Positions 56,701 through 64,000 of a stretch of DNA of 64,000 nt are shown piece after piece. Position 1 is the first letter of the stretch, and every line of letters begins with the position of its first letter. A model generated the notes under the pieces. That model was not told where the DNA came from. It searched no databases and saw only the letters and a program-made list of their open reading frames with translations. The translations under genes were made by a program, and so were the position numbers. The stretch comes from Phyllostachys edulis (Eukaryota > Streptophyta > Magnoliopsida > Poales > Poaceae). The DNA lies in the NCBI GenBank assembly GCA_036346405.1, contig CM070566.1, forward strand, positions 10,264,355 through 10,328,354, given 5' to 3'.

Positions 56701-59700
56701 GCCCCTGCTTTGTACAAGATCGTCGAACAAGTGTTGTCATTGGTACAGGTCATCGTTAGAGAGGTTCTGCAGGGCTCTATGTTCTTGATCGTCTGAGTCT
56801 TCCTTTATCCTCCATTTCTGGTACTGCTTCTGCCCCTATTCCTTCACCCTCTGTTGTTGGTTCATCTACCCCTTGTCCTTCTGCCTCTACTTCTATTTGC
56901 CAATCTTTTCCTCAATGGCATCATTGCTTGGGGCACTTGTGGCTCACGCCTCTCTATCTTGATCCATCAAGGTGTTCTTGGTCCTGTTTCTGTTGACAAA
57001 AATTTTCAGTGCAAGGGTTGTAGACTTGGCAAGCAAGTACAACTCCCATATCCTTCCAGCATTTCTCGCTCTGATCGTCCTTTTGATTTAGTCCATTCGG
57101 ATGTTTGTGGTCCCTCTTCTTTTGCTTCAAAGGGGGTCACAGTTACTATGTTATCTTCATTGATGACCACACTCGATACACTTGGATCTATTTCATGAAA
57201 CACCGTTCGCAGTTGATTTCTATCTATCAATCTTTTGCTCAGATGGTTCATATTCAATTCTTTTCTACCATCCGTGTTTTTCATTCTGACTCCTGGGGAG
57301 AGTATCTTTCATCAGCCTTTCGTCAGTTCCTTTCTTCTGAGGGTACTCTTCCTCAGCTCTAGTGTCCTGGTCCTCATGCTCAAAATGGTGTTGCCGAGCG
57401 CAAGCATCGTCACATCATTGAGACTGCTCGTACTATTCTCATTTCCTCCTTTGTTCCCTCCCACTTCTGGGGGGAAGCAGTCTCTACAGTAGTCTATCTT
57501 ATCAAACGTCAACCCTCTTCCAAGTTTCAGGGCAAGTGTCCTGGTGAGGTCCTGTACAGAGCACTTGCTCACTATGCTCATCTTCGTGTTTTTGGTTGTG
57601 TCTGCTATGTTCTTCTAGCACCTCGTGAGCGCACAAAGTTGAGCCTTCAGTCAGTTGAGTGTGTTTTTCTGGGTTATAGTCTTGAGCATAAGGGCTATTG
57701 TTGCTATAATCCCTCGGCACGTCGCATTCGCGTCTTTCGTGATGTGACCTTTGACGAAGGTCGATCTTTCTTTTATCATCCTTATACACATCCCAGTTCT
57801 TGTTCCACATATTCTACTTCCTTTTTGTATCTACCTCCCATTCCTTCACCAGATATACATTCTCCACCAGTTTGACCTTCTAGGGTGCTTTCTCCAGATA
57901 CACCTTCTCCACCAGCTCCACTAGTTTCTCCACTAGCTCCACCAGTTTCTGATACTTCCACTTTTCCATTTCATTATAGTCGTCGATAGAGAGTTCCTTC
58001 TGATCCTCAATCCTCCTCTTCTCTACTTGACCTTCCGGCCAGTACCACTGACTCTGACGATCGTTCTACTACATCACGATATGCCCTACGTGATCGTTCT
58101 TCTATTCAGGCACTAGAGAGATGTGGTTTTTCTCGTGTAGGTGTAGTAGCTGAGCCGAGTACCTATCAGGAGGTTGCTAATGTACCTGAGTGACAGTTGG
58201 CTATGACAGAGGAGCTCACAGCATTAGAGTGTACATGTACTTGGGATCTTGTTTCGTTGCCATCTGGAGCTGTTCCTATCCCTTGCAAGTGGGTGTACAA
58301 AGTAAAGAACAAGTCAGATGGGTCAGTAGAGCAATACAAAGTTTGTCTTGTTGCAAGAGGTTTTCAGTAGGCTTATGGTCGAGATTTTGATGAGACTTTT
58401 GCTCTAGTTGCTCATATGGCCACAGTCCGTACTCTTATTGCAGTTGTAATGGTACGCACATGGATTATATCTCAGATCCTCCTGATCCATCTTGAGTTTG
58501 AAGGGGGGTGTTAAGAGTGTTGGTTGTATATTCTCTCCTCCTCTCTCTCTCTCTCTCTCAGCTCATGTGGCCCATGAGGTCCATGTACTCTTCCCTATAT
58601 ATACTCTTCCATTAATGAATAAGATGTAGAGTTGTGAATAGCAAAACCCTAGACTTAAGTTTTACTAACAGATAACTGTTTGAAAATACACTAAATCTGA
58701 TAGCCTTTTACATATGCATATTTTCTTTGTTCGTAAAGGTGGGTTTTGCTAGTCCTTGAATCGAACTTGCATATCTAAGACAATTTCTTATAAACTACAA
58801 GATGGCGAAAGCAGGCGAATCCAACAGGGGGCTTCATGAGGTCAAGCCCGCCTCCACCCATGGCGGAACACCCCCATGCAAGCAACCCCAAGTGGTCAAG
58901 TCCAACCTTGAAACTCCGGTGCTCATTTGCCATGTCTGCGCCAAAACAAGAAGAAGCGATCAACTAGTCCCATTCAATCGAGCGAGGCTTTGACACTGTG
59001 GTGGCGGCAACTAGAGGAGTTGGTAGGAGCCACTGCGCCATGCCGTGTTGGGGCCACTTGGAGGAGGAAAGAGGGAGGTCGTCAGGCGTCACTCCGAGGC
59101 AGTGAGCCGGCCGGGTGGAGGGAGGAGGAGGAGGAGGAGGAGACGGCGGTGGCAAGAGGCGATTGGGCGTGGGGAAGCTTGGAGGCCGGAGGAGGCGCGG
59201 GGGGGAACTGGGCGTCTGGATCTCTGGCGGATCTCTTGTTCTTGAACTTGTTGAGGAAGAGGAGGCGAGGCCATCTGGGCGTGGGCGTGAGAGGAAGCTT
59301 AAGTGCCGAAGTGAAGTGCTGCTGTCGATCTAATTTATGATTGAGTACATAGTACTTGTGTGGACTGCTCACTGTTGTGTCTCGGATTATTTGTTGCTCA
59401 ATGACCAATTTCATTTCTTTCTTCTTGATCTAATTTATTGAGTACATAGTACTTGTGTTATTTGCTCACTGATGTGCCTTGGATTACTTGTTGCTCAATG
59501 ACCAATTTCATTTGTTACTTTGTTAGTAAGTTTAATATAGTGTGGTATATACTTAATTAGCAATTAATTTGTAGGTTTGTAATAATGGAGAAATGGACTT
59601 TGTGTAATTATTTCACAAGCAATTCAAATAGTACTTCATAAATATGAAATCTTGCAGAATGAATTTGCCTCATGCAAGTCGTGATTCAATCTAGCGTCTT

Positions 59701-62700
59701 AGTGGTATGGTTCTTTTATTTTTAATGTTCATGATCATTTAAGTACAATTTGCTATTGTATCACTAATTTTTCTAATTTTGATGTATATGTTGTTACCTA
59801 CTGGAACCATATTTACATGTTTTGGGGATGTACTTTCCATTAACGAGATACCTTTATTGTATTTATCTTTTTTTTTTTGCTTTGCTTTTATTCATGTATG
59901 AATTTGATTGTACAAGAATACAAAACTATATTTGTTATAAATTGGTTTAGTCATTTAAGGCTTTGAGCCTACCCTCCTTTTCCATTCTGGATTCGCCACT
60001 GGCGGGAAACAATGTATGTATTGAACTACTGGTGTTTTGCTTGATTGTTTGTCAGATTCTTATATAGTTTGAATGTGTTATTGATTACTTTGAATGCAGA
60101 GAAATATTGGGCTCGCTAGAAAATATTGGTGGCGAACCTTTCAGACCTGCTGCATTCATCGGTCAAAGCTCTGCAGGTATGATGATACACTCCAGGGTGT
60201 ATCGGCAATCTCCCACAGGCCTTGTATCTAAGTAGATTTAGTATAGTAATTTCTACAAAATGGCGCATTCACATATTGAATTGATGAATCCATATGGTGG
60301 GTTCACATTGCTACTTATTTTTTTGGTGCTTACAGGTGACCGATTGAAGGGGCAGACACAGAAAATGCAACATGCTATTTTACAGGTATAGAACACTACA
60401 CTGGTCGTTCATGATCTGCATCCCCCCATCTCATCTGTAAATTGCTTACAGAAATTTCGATCTGGGGAATACAATATTTTAGTGGCAACATCAATTGGTG
60501 AAGAAGGGCTAGATATTATGGAGGTTGATCTTGTGATCTGTTTTGATGCCAATATCTCTCCATTAAGGATGATTCAACGAATGGGAAGGACTGGGAGGAA
60601 GCATGACGGGCGAGTTGATATCCTTTTGTGATGATGAAAATTTGAAAATTATCAATTCCAGTAAAAAGTTTCTTTTTTAAAGATGTTTTTTCCTCTCTTA
60701 GGCATTGGTTACCTTAACTGCCCAAACTGGTTTTGGCTTGTGAAGGACAGGAGTTGAAAGGTTACTTAAGGAAACAAGGAAACACTCGGACTATGAAGAG
60801 GCTATTGCGTAATCGTGACAGCTTTGAATACCATGCCAGTCCTAGGATGGTAATTCTGTTTGATCTATGTGTTCATAAAATTATTTCTTCAATCTGTAGG
60901 TGCTAATTCTGCTATTCTAACAGGTTCCACATGTCTATAAACCAGAAGTTAAATATGTTAAATTGTCAATAGAAAAGTATATTCGTTGCTCAAAGAAAAT
61001 AAAAGTTGACTTTAATGGCCCATCTCCGATTTTGAACAAGATGTCAGAGGAAGATGGTCAATTGATTGCTCGGTACTTCGGTGCATGCAAAGAAGATATC
61101 TGGAAACCATCCCTTGTTGCATTTCCTAGCTTCCAGGTTTCTCCATGTGATGTCTATAAAGTACCTCATTCGTTCCGAACAACAGATATGCTAATTGATG
61201 CTATGCAACAACTTCAAGATCTTTCTTTTTCTAGTACAAAGGTAGATATTGAAGATCTGCGTGATTTTTTTAAATTTGTTTTTCGTTATAATCTAGAAAT
61301 GAAAACAGAAGTCCTAATAATGTTTCTGAAATGTATTCAGTGTAGAAGCCCTTTACAAGAACCTGCTGATGTAGCAGCTGTGAAGGGTCAGGCACTGGAA
61401 GGTCAGTATTTGTCATGTTCTCCCCCTTGTAGTTCGTTCAGTCCATGTTATTCATTTTTCAATGCTAAGAGCTTCTAAAAATGGTTTTCTGTATTCATAT
61501 AAAACCTTCTTTGTGCTTATGTTTTTTAATCGATAAAATTTCTGTTCATTCAGCTCATTATTGTGGGCATAGAGTTTTAAGGTTGCTTCCGTTTAATTGG
61601 TGTATGTCATTCTGAAACATCTTTAGGTCTCCATGTTGGTAACGGAACTAAGGAGGCTATTCCTCAGGAATATCGTGGCAGTGGTGCAGAAGCTTCATCT
61701 GGAGAAGTGGCATGGAGTAAAAGTGTGTGTGTGCCAAGTAATCCTGTCAAGAAATATCCTGTCCACTCTTTCGTCAGTGGAGACTATGTCACTGTGGATA
61801 TTAGAGGCTACGTTTCAATCACCTTTGTACCTGCCCTGCCGAGGACGTCTGAATTCCATAAGGACAAAAGGAATGCAAATTGGCAACATAAAGTCCAGAA
61901 CAAGAGCACTCCTCTCAAATTGGCAGCGGATGTCAGTGGGCCAACAGTTGAATTTTACTGCCCTGCAGATGTCGCTTATTCAAGCAAACCTATCTTTGCA
62001 GATAATGTATTAAATTTATCTCAGCACTCCCCTGAATATGCTGAACACTGTAACCACGCTGATGACATACATGTACTCGGAACTCCACCATCTAAAACAC
62101 TGACAAGTCCAAGAGAAAACTGGGACACACCATGCAATGCTAAACTAGGGAGCCCAGCTTTGTCAGGTCAGGAAGATATGGAGCTTAGTCCCAGGCTAAC
62201 ACATTATATTGAAGAAGGAATTGTTCCTGAGTCTCCACTCTTTGAAGTTAGCCACCAACAATTAGAAACAGACAGTGCTGCCAATGTTGGTTTTTCGCCT
62301 AAGGTTGGTTCTTCAAAGTCACACGGTCTGGGAGCTGATGGGCCGGGATGTCAAAACAGACCATTGAGCTTTGAGAAAAAAGGGTGGTTTCTTGCTGGGA
62401 TCACTGAATTTGCTGGTTCATCAAGAGCGAATGTCCTAGATCAGACTCAAGCAAAAACAGAAGAGCCAATGTGTCCTTCAAATGCGAAAATATCTAGTCC
62501 TGCTGCTCGTACTCCTACAGCGAATCTACTGTGTGATAGTTTGTCTGATGATTGGCAGCTTAAGTCAGTAGGGGATACATCAGGGTCAATCCAGCAAGCA
62601 CCTAAGTACAGAAGACTCTGCAAATACGGTGACAAGATCAAAAGAGTTTCCTCCATGTCTCTGGATAGCAGATATGATGGATCTGTTGGAGGACAATGTG

Positions 62701-64000
62701 ATCTTGCAACAAAAAGTATGCCAAACCAAATGGGGCATGCTATTGGTGAGTTGAGCCTCTTTTCTTTAAAACTCTCTTTAGTTTCGCGACTATCTTTTTG
62801 TTACCAATTCAATCTTTTATTAGTACGTTGCTTATTAACCTTTTGTTTTCATCGCAACCCTCGTATCTTTATTAAATCTATGTATCTTGATGGACTTTTG
62901 GTTTCCTAATCTAGGAAACAAGGGGAAGGCCAAGAGGTGTCTGGATACTTATATCGACGAGGAAGTCGAGTAAGATTACTAAAAACCTTTGTATTGCAAA
63001 CGTGGCGTTAGCAAACGAAGTAATGCTGATTCTATTTGCTATTATTATAGCTTATAAATGTATACAAGTGTCTTTGATTACTCTAGCAGAATATTGATAT
63101 TTTATCAATTATAACTATCTTACATTATTGCTTTAGGGTTTCTGAAGATGCTGATATTTCAGCGGATGAGGATGATCAGAGTGAAGATAAATATGAAGAT
63201 AGCTTTATTGATGATCAGACAACTCCTACCGACCAATTTACCCAAAGCGAACAAGGTGGTGAAAATACTGGTGACATGATGGGTTTCTACAGGTATATTA
63301 CAAGATGATCAGGCAACTCTTTCCTCTGGTGTTTAATGATGTTTGCTGCCTACATTGTTTGTTTTGAGACCATTCTGTTTTCTGTCGTTCTTTCTGCCAT
63401 CAACAAGCACTTGGCACATGTGCGGTTACAGTTCCAAACTACAATGTTGTTTTACGATTGAATGGCTGTAAAAGCAGCACAGTTCCAAATTACAGTATTG
63501 TTTCACAGCTGAATGGCTGTACAATTGGACACATGTGTGTTAGATTAATTTGATTAAGATACTCAGTACATAACCCTAGAACCATTATGTGCACATAATT
63601 CACATTCAAAGTTCTGAGGTGGTGAGTCCAGTTTAGAAATTTACTGTCAATTTTGTACATGGGAGAAATCATGAGAAGCTGATAACTATTATGACACAGT
63701 ATTTTTTTTTCTTCTCCGTGAGAAGCTTGTTTATCATCAGTCATGTTAGAAACTGGGAGTCGGACAAATAGGCCGCTGGCATTCTCCTTTTCGTGCTCAC
63801 CAATAGCCCAGTTCTCAGCATAAAAATTCCATAATTGTCTTCATGTTTCTGTTTTTGAAAAAAATACAGTAAGAAACCACGAAACTCAATTTCCATTTGA
63901 TGTTTTTTGCAGGCGATCACTGCTTACTCAGTCCCCAGTAGTTCTGCCCTCAAGATACCAAGACGTTTCAGACAATTCTGCTTCTAGAGCTGGAAGTTTG
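41788..64000 (+). CDS. FANCM: FANCM-type DEAH DNA helicase, 22 exons in window, 3' end outside
   Basis: Spliced by reading-frame logic: 41788-41838, 41907-42303, 43209-43352, 43475-43557, 43665-43779, 44334-44425, 46534-46588, 46678-46799, 46881-46994, 47163-47356, 47980-48110, 48640-48700, 60100-60176, 60336-60385, 60452-60617, 60728-60849, 60924-61241, 61341-61401, 61627-62745, 62915-62969, 63137-63292 and 63913 onward. This gives 1257 in-frame codons. Domains: low-complexity N-terminus with QSTLDRFV (72-79); helicase core with LPTGLGKT (174-181), IDEAH (276-280), ALTATPG (306-312), [15 protein letters not shown] (574-588) and QRMGRTGRK (604-612); acidic, serine-rich C-terminal half. FANCM remodels branched DNA in repair and, in plants, limits meiotic crossovers. 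All helicase motifs look intact. Most junctions are GT-AG; two are unusual. Exon 18 could be read through rather than spliced. Confidence 0.95.
42456..42504. repeat. 14-bp direct repeat around a tiny T-tailed insert
   Basis: TGAGAGACCTTTAG occurs at 42456-42469 and again at 42491-42504, enclosing GGTGCC followed by about 15 T. It looks like the target duplication of a very short retroposed fragment; the T-tail recalls rice p-SINE ends, but the insert is too short to classify. Confidence 0.5.
42515..42745 (-). mobile_element. 3' tail of a LINE in FANCM intron 2
   Basis: Read on the minus strand, ATGAAATGCGGCAAAGCACC and CTGCCC lead into TTGTTTCAAAAAAAG. The pattern ATGAAAg..GCAAAGC..poly(A) resembles the 3' end of LINE-2 near 26340-26380. 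This suggests a short 5'-truncated LINE copy in antisense orientation inside the intron. No coding sequence recognised. Confidence 0.45.
44703..46029 (+). mobile_element. TRIM-like, non-coding copia-type retrotransposon
   Basis: LTRs of about 134 bp at 44703-44836 and 45897-46029 are very similar (GTTAGAATAGGGA(G/C)TCTTTTATAT ... ATTCATAACA). Just inside the 5' LTR is TGATATCAGAGT (44837-44848), close to the canonical tRNA-Met primer-binding site TGGTATCAGAGC. A purine tract TTTGAGGGGGGG precedes the 3' LTR. Flanks ACAAC and ACAAT differ at one base, as for an aged 5-bp duplication. The 1.06-kb interior has no gag or pol. Confidence 0.88.
46030..46198. repeat. hAT-MITE-like inverted-repeat element
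   Basis: Starts near CAGTGTTCTAAAAATAGG and ends CTTTTTAGAACCTTG, which form imperfect inverted repeats. The interior is rich in TAGGCCG and TAATCG words. No clean 8-bp target duplication was found. Confidence 0.5.
50557..51122 (-). pseudogene. GC-rich captured gene fragment in the intronic Pack-MULE
   Basis: Minus-strand open frames start [20 protein letters not shown], with a second methionine at about 51021 beginning [20 protein letters not shown] followed by arginine- and serine-rich sequence. This resembles a chloroplast transit peptide. It then runs into frames with [10 protein letters not shown] and [19 protein letters not shown] do not recognise the parent gene. Sharp GC contrast with the flanks supports capture. 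A coding role is unlikely. Confidence 0.5.
51141..54654 (+). mobile_element. Solo LTR (LTR F) inserted in the intronic Pack-MULE
   Basis: Starts TGTCGGGACCGG at 51141 and ends TTGGGATGTTACA at 54654. The 5-bp flanks CTAGG (51136-51140) and CTGGG (54655-54659) differ at one base. It is 3514 bp. The variant palindrome TATTCGGATAG lies at 52144-52154, followed by CTCTGCAAAGG and GTTGTACAAC. An internal near-duplicate of about 110-120 bp lies at 51605-51830 (CATTTTTCATAAAGCACATT twice). The 3' half is GC-rich with minus-strand open frames of unknown meaning. Confidence 0.88.
54865..55259. other. Intronic AT-rich sequence between MULE and copia element
   Basis: No coding sequence or element ends seen other than the MULE target duplication at its left and the copia duplication GATAA at its right (55255-55259). 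Confidence 0.6.
55260..58670 (+). mobile_element. Non-autonomous Ty1/copia retrotransposon in FANCM intron 12
   Basis: Two similar LTRs, 55260-55422 (163 bp) and 58509-58670 (162 bp), both TGTT...ACTAACA and both containing (CT)n and TATATATACTCTTCC. The perfect 5-bp duplication GATAA flanks it (55255-55259 and 58671-58675). The primer-binding site TGGTATCAGAGC (55424-55435) matches initiator tRNA-Met; a purine tract GAAGGGGGG precedes the 3' LTR. The interior lacks a real gag and most of the reverse transcriptase and RNase H, leaving 3.4 kb instead of about 5 kb. It lies in the same orientation as the gene. Confidence 0.96.
56230..58480 (+). pseudogene. Copia polyprotein remnant: protease, integrase, truncated reverse transcriptase
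   Basis: A gag-like start [15 protein letters not shown] soon hits stops. Protease follows: [14 protein letters not shown] (family WILDSGAS, so the DSG triad is DLG). GAG-pre-integrase WHHCLGH is next, then the integrase core with three acidic residues in [17 protein letters not shown] and NGVAERKH and an FGC...YVLL...FLGY tail (56880-57800). The reverse transcriptase starts [16 protein letters not shown] and [13 protein letters not shown]...VARGFQ but breaks off after [10 protein letters not shown] near 58450 and jumps to the extreme C-terminal LEFEGG. Stops and shifts abound. Confidence 0.9.
58671..60099. other. Distal part of FANCM intron 12
   Basis: A GC-rich block (58800-59330) keeps open frames on both strands, including a proline-rich minus-strand frame, but no family is recognised; it may be another captured fragment. 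The rest is AT-rich with T-runs near 59870. The acceptor lies at 60097-60099. Confidence 0.45.
59327..59520. repeat. Tandem duplication, 100-bp period
   Basis: GATCTAATTTAT...GAGTACATAGTACTTGTGT...TTGTTGCTCAATGACCAATT occurs at 59327-59426 and again at 59427 to about 59520, with a few substitutions. Confidence 0.88.
60618..60727 (+). other. U12-type AT-AC intron (FANCM intron 15)
   Basis: The donor is G|ATATCCTTTT, identical to the U12 5' splice-site consensus. A branch-point match CCTTAAC lies at 60712-60718, about 10 nt before the terminal AC at 60726-60727. Removing exactly these 110 bases joins ...GRKHDGRV to [17 protein letters not shown] in frame, restoring the conserved FANCM sequence. 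No GT-AG alternative does this. Confidence 0.93.

Larger units (their letters stand above)
48701..60099 (+). other. FANCM intron 12, 11.4 kb, full of nested transposons
   Basis: Donor AA|GTAAGA at 48701 and acceptor ATGCAG ending at 60099 join ...FSHFRESV to [13 protein letters not shown], a segment continuous in FANCM proteins. Contents: AT-rich unique sequence (48701-49685), a Pack-MULE with LTR F inside (49686-54864), AT-rich sequence (54865-55259), a copia element (55260-58670), and sequence with a GC-rich block and a tandem duplication (58671-60099). All recognised large elements can be removed without touching an exon. Confidence 0.92.

Noticed and set aside
61242..61340. Single continuous exon through 60963-61478
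   Set aside because: The frame stays open, but GT and AG sites at 61242 and 61340 remove a segment that does not fit FANCM; retention is possible but less likely.
1..64000. tRNA, rRNA or CRISPR features
   Set aside because: No cloverleaf-type sequence, rRNA segment or regularly spaced repeat-spacer array was noticed; the tandem arrays lack unique spacers.

Overview
The window is plant nuclear DNA, almost certainly from a grass (Poaceae) and probably rice or a close relative. This rests on GC-rich 5' exons, GT-AG introns, rice-type hAT/RICESLEEPER transposase, Pack-MULEs, L1-type LINEs, many diverged LTRs, and one long intron-rich gene whose protein reads as the plant FANCM helicase. The species call is inference. 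No bacterial genes, rRNA, tRNA or CRISPR arrays were seen.

The left 41.6 kb is mainly a nest of mobile elements around gene debris. At 1-6163 is a long LTR (A) that enters from outside the window and carries a second, inverted LTR (B, 812-4030). It abuts a decayed L1-like LINE (LINE-1, 6164-15990), which is itself split by solo LTR C (10479-14534). A small PIF/Harbinger-like repeat (15991-16030 plus 26382 onward) is split by a near full-length second LINE (LINE-2, 16031-26381), and LINE-2 is split by solo LTR D (18596-21772). Next comes a dead alkaline/neutral invertase gene on the minus strand (26937-33213), split by solo LTR E (27495-32012). It is followed by a region with PIF-like termini and a TMBIM/LIFEGUARD gene fragment (33520-35638). 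A 5.1-kb hAT element (36583-41664) with a perfect 8-bp target duplication then follows, itself containing a Pack-MULE that carries a captured tandem-CCCH zinc-finger gene fragment.

The right third (41788 to beyond 64000) is one gene on the plus strand, a FANCM-type DEAH helicase. I could splice 22 exons giving 1257 in-frame codons inside the window, with all checked helicase motifs present; the gene continues past the end. One intron is a U12-type AT-AC intron (60618-60727) and one appears to be GC-AG (44426-46533). Intron 6 holds a TRIM-like copia derivative. Intron 12 is 11.4 kb and holds a Pack-MULE (49686-54864) containing solo LTR F (51141-54654), plus a gag-less, RT-deleted copia element (55260-58670).

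The element boundaries are well supported because most show target-site duplications read directly from the sequence: TAGAT, TTGCT, TCTCC, TCATC, CTAGG/CTGGG, GATAA, an 8-bp hAT TSD and two 9-bp MULE TSDs. The main biological interest is an apparently intact anti-crossover helicase gene whose start has been separated from its former upstream DNA by a hAT insertion, which depends on a minor-spliceosome intron, and whose introns are loaded with nested transposons.
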